DNA of 64,000 nt from contig OZ026548.1 in the NCBI GenBank assembly GCA_964020155.1, positions 6,201,397 through 6,265,396 of the forward strand, given 5' to 3'. The notes below the pieces were generated by a model. The model was given only the letters and a program-made list of their open reading frames with translations, had not been told where the DNA came from and did not search any database. This stretch comes from Chondrilla cf. caribensis (lineage: Eukaryota > Porifera > Demospongiae > Chondrillida > Chondrillidae). The position numbers and the translations under genes were made by a program. Below, piece by piece: positions 1-12,258 of the stretch. Positions within the stretch are counted from its first letter, which is position 1. Each line of letters begins with the position of its first letter.

Positions 1-1409
1 AAGATGCTTTACAGAAAATTCCTTCCGTTGTGACATTGTCATAACATGTTTGTTGCTTTGTGCATGTCTGCAATCACTGGTTGTGTGCTGATCGGTTTGC
101 AGTTGAAGAGTGTTCGTCTTGTGAGGGACAGAGAAACAGACAAGTTCAAGGGATACTGCTATGTTGAGTTTGAAGATGTGCATTCCCTCAAAGATGCCCT
201 GGAGTTTGATGGAGCTGTGAGTGATACAGGCCGGGCTGATGTTGTTGGAACTATTTGACATGCTGGTTACTTGAATACACTGGTTACTTGAATGCACTGG
301 TTACTTGAATACACTGGTTACTTGAATACACTGGTTACTTGAATGCACTAGTTATTTGAATAGACTGGTTAATGGCTGCCAGCTGTTCTGAGTGCCATGT
401 CTTTGACGGGGCTAATGTATCAGTTTTCTCATCACAACGCAGCTTTATAATGGTCGAAGTCTTCGCGTGAATGTTGCAGGACAAGGTCGACAAGATGGAG
501 GACGGGGTGGGCGGGGTGGTAACAGAAGAGGGCGGGGACGATATGGAGATCGAGGTTTGTGTACGCACTTGATAGAGATCATTTTTGATTGGTTGGCTAC
601 ATTACTGCCTATGTCTCCTGTTCAGGTGGGTATGGTGGACCACAGGGACCTCCCCCAGGTGGTCCACCCACCCAGTCTGGTCCCCCTATGGGAGGTGGAT
701 ACTACCTTCCAGATGATCCTGGTCCATACCACACATATGGACAGCAATCATCAGGGTCACGAGGAGATGGGGGAGGGTACAGACGAGGGGGGAAATCCCG
801 TGGAGGACGTTCTAAGGACTTTTCAGAATTTAAAGAACCTAAAGAAGGTATGTTGGATGCCTGTATCATGTGCAGTGTATGAGGTATGTCCAGTATGTGC
901 ATACTTTATGTTGTGTTTTCTGTTTTTTGTGTGTACTGTATGTACTGTATGTACTGTATGTACTGTATGTACTGTGTGTACTGTATGTACTGTGTGTACT
1001 GTATATACTGTATGTACTGTGTGTACTGTATGTACTATACAGTATGTACTGTATGTACTGTATGTACTGTGTGTACTGTATATACTGTATGTACTGTGTG
1101 TACTATGTGTACTGTATTTAGTGTATGTATTGTGTACACTGAGTGTACTATATGTAATTCAATCTTCTGCTGTCTACATCACTAGAGGAGTTGGTCGGTC
1201 GTCCTAAACTCCAACTCCTTCCGAGAACAGTCAAAGATCCAGTCAACAGTCTAGCGGATCAAGTAACGAAAACCAGTATATTTGGAGAGGGAAAGCCCCG
1301 TGATGAGAAGCAGTATGAAGATCGTGTTGCTAGGAAGGTCCGCTCCAGTGACTCGAGCACTTCAGAAGGCCATAGTGAACCACCCGATTCACACGACAAC
1401 AATGCATGA
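1..1409 (+). CDS. EIF4H: Eukaryotic translation initiation factor 4H, 5' end outside window
   Basis: eIF4H stimulates the eIF4A RNA helicase during cap-dependent translation initiation. Exons read as about 1-29 (partial), 103-216, 443-554, 626-847 and 1186-1409, with GT..AG introns and continuous frame. The second exon carries the RRM C-terminal half with an RNP1-like motif ([10 protein letters not shown]). It is followed by an RGG/glycine-rich segment ([15 protein letters not shown]) and a GP-rich segment. The last exon has the family's C-terminal block ([12 protein letters not shown], then [10 protein letters not shown]), as in animal eIF4H. The start codon and the RRM N-terminal half lie upstream of the window. 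Introns hold a 17-bp minisatellite and a TGTACTGTA-type repeat. eIF4B is the alternative, but the C-terminal block fits eIF4H. The neighbouring gelsolin gene is convergent. Confidence 0.9.
261..372. repeat. 17-bp minisatellite in an eIF4H intron
   Basis: About six or seven copies of a unit like ACTGGTTACTTGAATAC, with A/G variation. It sits between the exons ending at 216 and starting at 443. Confidence 0.85.
932..1145. repeat. TGTACTGTA-type short tandem repeat in the last eIF4H intron
   Basis: Alternating TGTACTGTA and TGTACTGTG units over about 210 bp. The open frames through it on the plus strand are low-complexity C/Y/V runs and not genes. Confidence 0.85.
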
Positions 1410-2355
1410 ACTAATCACCTCATTGCCTGTGTAGGGTTGATTTATTCAAAGTATATTATATTATAATAATATAATTATGTATGTATGGAATTATAACTGA
1501 TCAGGAGAGGTGACTGTGGAGTGCAGGGATGCCATCCAATGGTTGATTTGTGAATGGACTAGTAGTGGTGCTTTTGTACTGCTTTCTGTGTGTCCAAGAC
1601 TCAACATTGATCTGTAGCTGGTGTGTTCGGAACCAGTTATTACTTTACATTGAATGCTATGTCAAGGTTTACATGATGTTTGATGCATACATGGACAGAC
1701 TGTGAGAGACACTTCCCCGGACACTCCAGACCTTTCCACTGTTTGCATGTGAGGAGTATTGCACTGGGAAATGACATGAGGCACCCCATGCTTTTATCTA
1801 AAATGTGATTTTACATGACTCAAATTGCACCAGCTGATGTCAACAGGCCCAAAATATGTTGGTTTTAGGGGGGACAGGTGTACTCACTACACATCACCCA
1901 AACTCCACACCCTAGATAGGAATCACCATGTACTATACACATAGACAACCTGTTGACAGTGTGCAGTATGCTTACATACAATCCAATGCAGCGTTGTAAA
2001 AACACACACACACGGTCATGATTCTTGCACTGTACATTTGGTATCTTCCAGTTCATGCTTACACTGTAAGCTTAAGAGATCAATCATGATCAATTCCACA
2101 ATTATTATTAATAATTGAACATTAGATTGTTACCATAATTAAGTTATGACAGATTTAATTGCAGCTGATTACTACAGAAGAAAAAAAAACTACCATTTTT
2201 GAGAAACTAATAAATCTACATTGAACCGAAGTGAGTTTGATTCCCAAATAATTCCTACAAAGAGAGAAAATGACTATATTTGAGACACAGAGAACTTGTT
2301 CCTTGTGGAGGCACCAAGAGAGGTTGCACTGATCATCAAACACAGGATGCAATGT
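1410..2355. other. eIF4H 3' flank / intergenic
   Basis: No credible coding segment was seen. It is AT-rich just after the eIF4H stop, with TATATTATAATAATAT around 1450-1475, and probably contains the eIF4H 3' UTR. The rest is unique-looking sequence. Confidence 0.6.
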
Positions 2356-2356
2356 C

Positions 2357-2677
2357 ATAACACACACTGGGACACCTCAATACATGGGGTACACACTGGG
2401 ATACCTCAATACATGGGGTACACACACTGGGATACCTCAATACATGGGGTACACACACTGGGATACCTCAATACATGGGGTACACACACTGGGATACCTC
2501 AATACATGGGGTACACACACTGGGATACCTCAATACATGGGGTACACATTGGGATACCTCAATACATGGGGGACACACACTAGGATACCTCAATACATGC
2601 GGTACACATTGGGATACCTCAATACATGGGGTACACATTGGGATACCTCAATACATGGGGTACACACACTAGGATAC
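2357..2677. repeat. 31-bp minisatellite abutting the gelsolin stop codon
   Basis: About ten copies of a unit containing GGGATACCTCAATACATGGG followed by GTACACACACT. Length variants lack one CA. It ends one or two bases before the gelsolin TAA (minus strand, 2679-2681), so it would form the first part of that gene's 3' UTR. Confidence 0.9.
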
Positions 2678-2678
2678 C

Positions 2679-3275
2679 TTAATACTGAAGGAGTTTATTG
2701 AATTCATCAGTCTCCTGCCCTTCCTTGAAACAGGTTACCGGAACAAGAGGATGTTTCGTGGTCATCAAGTAGTTCTGAAAAGGTAAAGTACTTTATTGTA
2801 ACACCAATCTCTCTCTCTCTCTCCCTCTTCCTCCTATGTTATCACTAGTATCAACAAAGACAAAAACATTTCACAATAAAGAAACTGACATGAGCAAAGG
2901 GTAGGGCATTCTTGACTTCATCTTCGCTGGCTCCACTTCCAATCCAGACAAAACATTTTTTACCGGTGTCGATAATGAAAGCTGAAGAACAGAGACAGAG
3001 CAACAATAGCAAAGACTACACAGGAGTAGTCGGTACATGGTTGAACAGAGGTTCGTACCATCAGCAGAGTCCAGGGAAGACCTGTGGACAGCACCCTCCT
3101 CCACCACACTGGTCTGAAGCTTTCCACCAGCATCACTCACCCTGTATACCACAAAGACTCGATAACAACAATTACAATAACAATTGGCAACATGTACAAT
3201 AGCTCCACATGCTATACCATCACATACATACACTAAGCAACTCCAGGCATCACATTGCCATGAGTATACACAGTG

Positions 3276-3311
<36 letters not shown>

Positions 3312-3508
3312 GGTTCCATGTAGTGCAGTACCTCACGACACAAGTTTGGAAGGTATCAGAGTCACTTTCCTCCTTGTCATCCTCAATTGCCTCCTCGGAG
3401 AGGTGGGAATAAAAGTCATGCGATTGTGACAATTCTCGCTCGTCTGGAGAACATAAAAATTTGGGTGCACGGCACACAAAATATGTACACACACACACAA
3501 TGGACGTA

Positions 3509-3545
<37 letters not shown>

Positions 3546-3700
3546 GAACACATACAATAAATGCATTCAACAATAAATCAATTTAGTATGAGATGCGTAC
3601 CCAATGATTCCACTGTTGGTTTACCACCACGTTCACTCTGAAGTGGGGAAATACAGGAACAGTCATGGCTGAATGACTGAAGGTACATGCACGCACGCAT

Positions 3701-3752
<52 letters not shown>

Positions 3753-4745
3753 TCATTGTCTGCAGATACTGGACTGCCTTGAATTTCTCATCTTTGTTAC
3801 AAGTCTTCCCATTCCACTGGTAGATCTTGAGGCCCAGGTCAAGAATGAAGACATCACTTGAATCAAGAGAAGCCTTGCTCAGAGGACGTTCTCTGATGCT
3901 GATCTTCTTCTACAGTCAAGGGCAACACAGCAGCATCACCATGACAACAAGGTTGAGGAAACCACAAAGCATCATTGTCATGGAAACACAGATCACACAG
4001 TGATTTCATTAAGAAAATATTGAGAAGTGGAAGTTGACTGAATGGGGAAGTCAGAGACGACCAATAGCACACCTACATGCATGGTCTATACGCAAAATTA
4101 GCAATTCAGTTGCATATACAGGAGTCACAGCTGGATACAGGGCTGGGACAGCTGGTCACAGGGCCGGGACAGCTGGATACAGGGCTGGGACAGCTGGTCA
4201 CAGGGCCGGGACAGCTGGATACAGGGCTGGGACAGCTGGTCACAGGGCCGGGACAGCTGGATACAGGGCTGGGACAGCTGGTCACAGGGCCGGGACAGCT
4301 GGATACAGGGCCGGGACAGCTGGATACAGGGCCGGGACAGCTGGATACAGGGCCGGGACAGCTGGTCACAGGGCCGGGACAGCTGGTCACAGGGCCGGGA
4401 CAGCTGGTCACAGGGCCGGGACAGCTGGTCACAGGGCTGGGACAGCTGGTCACAGGGCCGGGACAGATGCATCCCACAAAAATGTTAGAGCAAACACTCC
4501 TAACCCCTATAGGGTCAACACCACATGCACCTCATACCTCCCATACGTACCTTGATACCATGGAAGTGTAGCAAGCGAGGTTTGTACTCCTTGGGTTCCA
4601 CATGTCTGAAGCCAGTGTCAGCTCTATAACCACGAACAAGTGACTTCAAGTAAATGTCCAATGGAAGATTATTGGAGGACAAACACAAAGTACACGTCCA
4701 CACAGAGCATGCAGATGAGCACATTTAAAATGATACAAAGTGCAT

Positions 4746-4787
<42 letters not shown>

Positions 4788-5542
4788 GCCCCCACTAACC
4801 CTCCTTCGAGAAGCTTGATTTCAGGGAAGTAACCCTTGAACAGATCACTCTCGTGGTCCATAACTTCACGATGCTGAACAGGTTTGTCGTCAAGCTGGAG
4901 AACAGAACAGAACAGAGAGCGAGCATAACAGTTGAGCACTAACAGCCAAGGGTAGCTCAGGGCAAGAGTGATAAGAACTTCAAACACGTACGAGAGTATC
5001 CAGTTCCACGGTCTTGTAGGCAGCAGTACCGTACTCGTCCTGAGTAGAGTCTGCACCAATCCAAAAATGAAGGTCGTACAGGAACTCCTGTAAAAAGATA
5101 ACGCGCAATAATAGCAAACGAGGAGCTCTCGTGTCGCTACCACAGGTTCCTACCTCGCTGTCCGGCTTTTGGTAGGTGTTCATGATGATGTAGGAGTCCC
5201 CATTGTAGAACTCTCCGTACTGGTCCTTGGGCCAGTGGGTCACTTTGAACTTGACGATCCTCCAGATTTGCAGACCAAGACTCTTCCCTGCGTCTTTCCA
5301 GGCTGGCTCAGTGGCAGCAGCGTCCTTCTTGACCTGAATCGAGATACACGTGAAGCCAAATCTATACACCGGGCATGTCAAATAAAGAAAACCAATTGTT
5401 CTGTCGGACACCATCACCGAGCTAAAGGTCAGTAAAGACCAGCTAGTGTGTACACACTTACCTTCTTCTCGGTATCCGAGCCGAACAGCGCCAGGTTGCT
5501 GTCCTTCCAGTCATACTTCTTAGCCTTCACAAGACCAGCCAT
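2679..5542 (-). CDS. Gelsolin/severin-family actin-binding protein
   Basis: Calcium-regulated actin severing/capping protein of the three-domain severin/CapG/gelsolin-like type. Eleven exons read from the ATG at 5540-5542: 5462-5542, 5154-5333, 4992-5087, 4800-4894, 4551-4623, 3751-3909, 3601-3637, 3332-3443, 3059-3141, 2890-2981, 2679-2774. Phases agree, giving about 360 residues. Motifs in order are IWRIVKF and GDSYIIMNTY (first gelsolin repeat), HFWIGADSTQDEYGTAAYKT (classic G1 actin/Ca site), FKGYFPEIKLLEGG, VFILDLGLKIYQWNGK (G2), YRVSDAGGKL and CFVWIGSGASEDE (G3), ending LQY. Sponges and annelids have such short gelsolins. Introns carry (CA)n tracts and a 19-bp minisatellite; the intron after 3751 starts directly with (GT)n. 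It is transcribed in the same direction as EFCAB5, MMAB and NSRP1. Confidence 0.9.
3702..3750. repeat. (CA)n microsatellite at a gelsolin splice donor
   Basis: A pure CA tract ends exactly at base 3750. On the coding (minus) strand it is a GT tract that supplies the donor of the exon bounded at 3751. Confidence 0.9.
4127..4467. repeat. 19-bp minisatellite with 38-bp alternation in a gelsolin intron
   Basis: About 18 units of GGGCYGGGACAGCTGG followed by either TCACA or ATACA. The left two thirds alternate the two forms, giving a 38-bp superunit. The right end is homogeneous for the TCACA form. It lies between exons 4551-4623 and 3751-3909. Frames are open on both strands but are repeat artefacts. 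Confidence 0.9.
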
Positions 5543-6313
5543 TGTGCACGCACAGATAAAGTTGTTTGCCAAAAGAGAGCGAGAGAGACCCGAGTCGACG
5601 TCTTGGACCGTGAGGAATCCAGTGAGAGGGGGTGGGGACTGGGCCGCGAGTAATACCTTATATGGAGACAATCGGTCGTGACTGGCGCGTGTCGAAATAA
5701 ATGGCCGGAGGTGCCTCGTGGCTAATAATCGGTAATACCTCGTTGCCTCGATTGGCTGTTACTCATGACATTGTGTGTGAATGTGCAGTTGTGATGCAGT
5801 GTCATTGCTTGTGTGTCTGGTTCATCACAGCGGTGTGTTCCATGAGCGAGAGGCTCACCACCAGCCAGTTGTATAGGTGTCTTGCAGGGGACGAGCTCCT
5901 CATCACAACCTTGCTGTCTAGGGCTGGCATGTACAGAAATACGTATACCACTAACATCTGCATTTGTGCATGTGTACATGCGAGTGTGTCACTGTGTACA
6001 TGTGTGGAGTAGACCCTTATAATTGAAACGAGTCAAAGTGGTCTCAATGGTGCAGTGGCCCTAAATCTGATATTGAACATAACGAGAGAGTGTTACAGTA
6101 CAGGAATTCATGGGGCTGGGAAGTAGTGGCTCTATTACTGAGATGGCCTTAAGTGGGTTTTATAGTATGTGTATGCAATGTACATGTGTGAGTGAACATG
6201 TGAGTGTGTACATGTACATACATACGTACATACATACATACATACATATATATGCATATATCCCTGTGCATTACAGACAAGTGCACACACATTCAAGTAC
6301 ATACACAGCTTAC
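5543..6313. other. Gelsolin promoter region and EFCAB5 downstream region
   Basis: Holds the gelsolin 5' flank. From about 6180 to 6260 it is TACATA/TGTACA-rich. A possible last EFCAB5 exon near 6045-6145 is discussed under that gene. No other gene was seen. Confidence 0.5.
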
Positions 6314-6465
6314 ACTCAACAACAGCTTTAATCTTCTCTGTCGACGATAATTTGCTAGTAAAAGGGTCAAATTCCACCACAAGTTTGACTAAACCTGTTG
6401 TCAGGAACTGATAATAACAAGAACAAGTTACACATGTAACACACAAGATACAAATGTATGCACAT

Positions 6466-6547
<82 letters not shown>

Positions 6548-9500
6548 GTTTACACGCACTCCATTGTTGTAAGTCGTGCTGAGGGTAAAATATCATCAAT
6601 ACAGCTTTGATAACTTGGTGCACGTGAGGTGGTGGGTCAGTGTAACTTCTCAATTCGGCAAAGACCCTACACAGAGCAATGTGCCACAGTTGGTGTCTCA
6701 GCTATACTCCAGTGCATATTAAAGTTGACCTAACCTTGTGTCCAGTTTCTCAACCTTTTCCCTCAAATCACTCAACATCAGTTGATCAAAGAGAACAGTA
6801 GCATTACCAACAAAGGAGATCTTATGCGGACGTCCAGTGGCAACCCTGGGATTGTTGCTAGTTTCCTCCCCACCACGACTCAGCTGGTTGAAGCCCATGG
6901 TCAAGAGCTTCAGAACCTTCATTGATTCTCTCAATTCTTCCGTTGCCATGGGCAGCCCCTTTTTAGAGGCAATGTCCACAATGGCCACAGCACACCCGGT
7001 GTGGTCCCTCACCGGATAGGCCAGCCTCTTCATCCCAAAGGCCTCTGCTGTTACTGCTTCGGAGTTCTCTACTCCATCAAACAAGTATCGTCTGTACATG
7101 TGTGAAAGGGAGGAGGGGATATGAACATCACGCCCAAACCCTTTCTTTGTAGAAAGGGACTCACTTGAACAGATGTTCGTGGAAGAACATTCGTTGTGGA
7201 TTTTTGTGCAAAATTGTATCATTATCTCCTCTTTTCTCTATGACATGTCTCAAAACAAGTTGTCGTTTTAGGTGGGCGGGAATAGGTGTGGGCGTTACTG
7301 CGGTGGGTGTGGTAGATCGAGACATTTTACCACTAAACCGAACAGACATCTTGGAAGTCCCAGGTCTTGAGGAAACCTTTGAACATATATACCAGAATGT
7401 TGGTCAGAGGACAGGTCAGGGTGTCAAGTTTCAGTGGTAGCCACAACATTTGTGATGCTATACACTAACACCATTACAATGTACTAAGGAGCGTAACATG
7501 ATATCAAGTACAGTGCATACAAGAACACCTGTGCACTGGAGGTACATAATATGTGCTGAGTCTGATATGCAGAGTTTCATTCTGTAGTGGAAAGACTATC
7601 CAGCTGAATTCAATTCAACAGTTTGTAAATTGCGATAATTGGTAGGGAATGAGGTATGGAAATACGCATGCATGGCTACCATTGAAACTGTGACCCGTAC
7701 AGTATGCATCAGCTGGGTCCTGCTGCACATGTGCATACTTGAGAGTTCTCACTGTTGCACTGTCTGACGATGGTTGCCACTGGAACCCTGATGCACGCAC
7801 ACGTCATTTACAGACTGAACTCACCTCATCGGAAGGGATTGGCTCTACAAAATACACATTGATTTCGGTGATGTGCGAGCACCTTCTGTGCATCCAGTCA
7901 ATGGCCACGTGTGCAGTGGTGAGGAACTGCCGACGAACCTCAAGGTGATGGATGACATCCCCCAGAGCAAGAGCCACACCCTAGTGGGAGGGGCAGTACA
8001 TATGTATATCAAGACAACAATGACAGCTATAGTGACCCCAATGATGGTGATGGGGAATGTGGTGAGTGATAGTGATGGTAGTAGTAATACTGGGGATGGT
8101 GATGATGGTAGTGACAGTGATGGTGGTGACAGTAGTGACAGTGATAATGATGACGGTAGTGACAGTGGTGATGATGGTAGTAATAGAGATCATAATAGGG
8201 ATGGCGATGATGGTAGTGACAGTGATGGTGATGACAGAGATGATAATAGGGATGGTGATGATGGTAGTGACAGTGATGGTGATGATAGGGATGGCAATGA
8301 CCCTTACTTGATAAAAATGCTGCTGATGAGTGACAATGTTGAGATCGCCTTCTTCAATGTTGTCGTCATCTCCCAGTGTGTCTACACCGAGCGTGCCCAT
8401 TACAGTTCCTTTGGGACTGGTAATAGGAGCTACAAAGAGAGCACCATCCACCTAATAGCAAGGGGTGAGGCAGCACACATTCATGATCACACACGGAACA
8501 TACGGTGCCCACAACAGATACAATATACAGGGAATATACAGAACACCTCAGTCCTGGTACATATACATATGCATATTACATCAAGCTGTACAGTACATGC
8601 ATGTACATACATGTACTGTACATGTGATGTTACACCTACCTCACTTGAACTGATGTGTTTTGGCTTGAAGAAGTGCACGTTACTGTTCTTCTGGATGCTT
8701 GGGACATACACCGGACGTCCGCTGGTGACTGCAGTGAAGCTGACCTGCGTACGTGTGTATAATATTAATTTATTATCGTTTTATTACTCTGCACTTGAAC
8801 ATACACATATGTATGTAGGTACATAGGTGTGTACAAAGGTATCATGCATCCACTGCACACACCCACACACCTGCTTGTTGTAACTGTACAGCTTCTGGCC
8901 AACCACATGGTCTCTACAGTCCTCTGAGGCAGCTCTGAACCTCAGACAGTCCAGGTTACCAGGATCCATGAGACCAATACATGTACTGATATGGGCATGC
9001 TCCCCAAACATCTTACTGTCCTGTTGGATGACATTCACAGCAGAATACAAGGCTGGGTCCATGTTGAGGAAGTTTGTTTTGCCCTTCAGTTGTATCTTCT
9101 CCATCCACATGGCTCTCTGTTCCTTCCTCCTCTTCTCCTCAAAACTCCACTGTGTACAAATGGAGGTATGGATGTTGAACATTCACATGCAGGTATCAAT
9201 GTACACTAACATACATGTACGTATATGGTAACTAGCTACATCAGAGACACAACCGCTCTTAAGAGACAATCTTCCTACAAAAGTGATGTTTTACATGCGT
9301 TCACGTAACCACATGAATGTAGTCATGAAAGGGAACACTCTCTCCATGGTGTAGTGTAGGTATGTATGTATGTACACTACACAATACGGTGCGTGGTGGA
9401 GGACATATGAGCAAAGCAGCACATGTCATGGGTGAGCGCACACCAACATACCTTCATACTACTGAGGAGATAGTCTGTGAACTCATCAAAAGCCGCTGGT

Positions 9501-12214
9501 GATGTCATGGAAGCAGAGAGCTCGCTGATGTACTGGTAGAAGTGCAATCGAGACAGTCTGGTGTTCCGGCTACTACCAGTCACTGTTGATATCACAGCTT
9601 GGACTGTAGGAGGAAGATCGTGAGGTTCACTGGAGATGTTGGGGCTGTACAACAACTTGGGTAGTTTGCTACACTGCTTGCACTCCTCGATGTGAAGTAC
9701 GGGTGTATGCACGAGTGCTGCCTGTTGTACATGACTTGTGCTAGGACCAGTCAGGCATGTGCACTAGCTAAGAGACAGTACCAATACAGGAAATGCCAGT
9801 ACACACGTAGCTAGGAGATCACGTTCATACGTACTACTGTAGCTGATAAAGCACAAATGACCTATGTGTGTATATTCTGTACTGTATTATTGTAACTGTC
9901 TACGTATGTATTTCTACACCACCTACTGTATACACATACATACGTACATACTGTATATGTACATGCATATGTACGTACATACATATTATACACATACCGT
10001 GAAGTAGGGCTTGCTCATCTGTGAAATCCTTCCAAGTTTTGACAACCATTTGGAGCTCATCTAGCTCCAGGTAGCCTGATTTGTTGTTGTCCCAGACATC
10101 AAAGAGGTGGTTGATGCACCGATACCTTCTCTGGGCCTCTGCCTGCTCTCTGAGGTGACGGAGCCTCAACTCCCGCTCAACACTGGTCTCCTTGTAGTTG
10201 GCTTCAATGAAGTTGGCCAACTTTGACATCAGCATACTGTGGAATGTACGTACATAAATGAGATTCATGCCGAATGAACAAGTCGGTTCACGCCCGTGTG
10301 TGCATACTACATGCAAGCAAATGAAGATATTTACATCACTCTACCTACAAACACACATTAGCCATTTCGTAACATAATAACCTGGAATGATATACGTATG
10401 TATGTACGTATGTGTGCATGTGTGTATAAGCATAGGGATGCTTTGTACGTATGTATTTCACACATAATCTACACTTGGTGCGACTTCTAGTGATCGGCTT
10501 GAGTCACTCTGTGCTGTTGACTCACAAGGAGGGGCTACTGCCAAGGAACAGTTCAACTAGTTGTGCAAACTGGGAAGGACTGAGGTACTCGTGGTCCCAG
10601 GACTGACCAGGTCCAGTGAGGTGCACAGGAGTAGCGGACATACCTGTTCGAAAGGTGAATACATGTGTACATAGTAGTGGATCAACAGGAATCTCACCAA
10701 TGCAGACACACAGTACATACGTACATACGTATGCTGTACAGACACTGTACCCAGTGTACGTACAGTACAGCACATACCTGGTACTACAACACTACGAAAG
10801 CACATACGTAATAACGGCATGTAGTACACACACACATGCAACACACACACAGTACGTACACAGAACAAATACATACACAATGATGAGTACAGTACGTATT
10901 ACCAGCAATCTTTCCCGACCTGACAATCTGCGGCATTTGGAGATGGACATGGCTCTGGACTGCAGTTCCCTCTGTTGAGCAGACATGGTCTGAACACTGT
11001 CTTCATCCAGGGGTAGGGCAACCTCAGAGACCACCTCAGCAGTCTCCTCTGGGACAGGACTCATCCTCCTCACAGAACCACTGACCCGTCGTTCCAAAGA
11101 AGGCTGTGCTCCTGTAAAGTCAAGCAAGTTGTGTTCATTAGTTACTGGCTCCCCAGAGGGGATTGTATGGATCACATACGTACATACGTACCCTCATTCT
11201 CTATGTTGCTAATCGTCTCTGTACCTTCTGCTACCTTCTCCTCCTCACTACCTCCTTCTGCTACCTTCTTCTCCTCACTACCTCCTTCCACTACCTTCTC
11301 CTCCTCACTACCTCCTTCCACTACCTTCTCCTCCTCACTACCTCCTTCCACTACCTTCTCCTCCTCACTACCTCCTTCCACTACCTTCTCCTCCTCACTA
11401 CCTCCTTCCACTACCTTCTCCTCCTCACTACCTCCTTCGGACACCTTCTTCTTCTCACTACCTCCTTCCACTACCTTCTCCTCCTCACTACCTCCTTCTG
11501 CCACCTTCTCCTCCTCACTACCTCCTTCCACCACCTTCTCCTCCTCACTATCTCCTTCCACTACCTTCTCTTCCTCACTACCACCTTCCACTACCTTCTC
11601 TTCCTCACTACCTCCTTCCACTACCTTCTCCTCACTACCTCCTTCCACTACCTTCTCCTCACTACCTCCTCCCACTACCTGAGATGCTTCCTTGTTGGGA
11701 TCAGAGGTGTTCTTTTGGTACTCGGTCTCTTCAGACGGCAGTGTGGCTTCTTTGTGAAGATCAGACTGTTTCCCATCACTTTCACTATCACCCAGCCCAC
11801 TCCTGTCAGAGTCCCCCTGTGCTTCTTCATCCACTTCAACAGAGAGCCTACTGAGTATGCTGGATAACCTCTGCTCTTCTTCCTTCTCCTCTTCCAACTC
11901 GTCCTCAACTATCTCAGCAACAGGCCCTACAGGTACATACACACACGTGAAGATAACACCAATAGTACATACATACATATATACATACATACGTACATAA
12001 CGTATGCATACAAGTATTGTACTGGATGTATGTGCACATGTACAGATGTGCTCACATTTGCGTGGATTCAACATGTTTAATTTCTCTAATTCCTCGGTGT
12101 TGTCATAGAAACACTCCAAGAGGTGTAGTACCCTAAGGCGGTCTAGGGATCCAGTCTGTGAATAAGAGACACAAACAATCATGGATGGTAAGAGCAAGTC
12201 TCCTCTAGCACTAT

Positions 12215-12258
<44 letters not shown>

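Noticed and set aside
4034..4571. Open frames across the gelsolin intron minisatellite on both strands
   Set aside because: Pure repeat translation in several frames, lying between two well-supported exons.
7873..8826. 317-codon plus-strand open frame opposite EFCAB5
   Set aside because: It is driven by the GATGGTGATGAT repeat and runs antisense to EFCAB5 exons that have proper splice sites.
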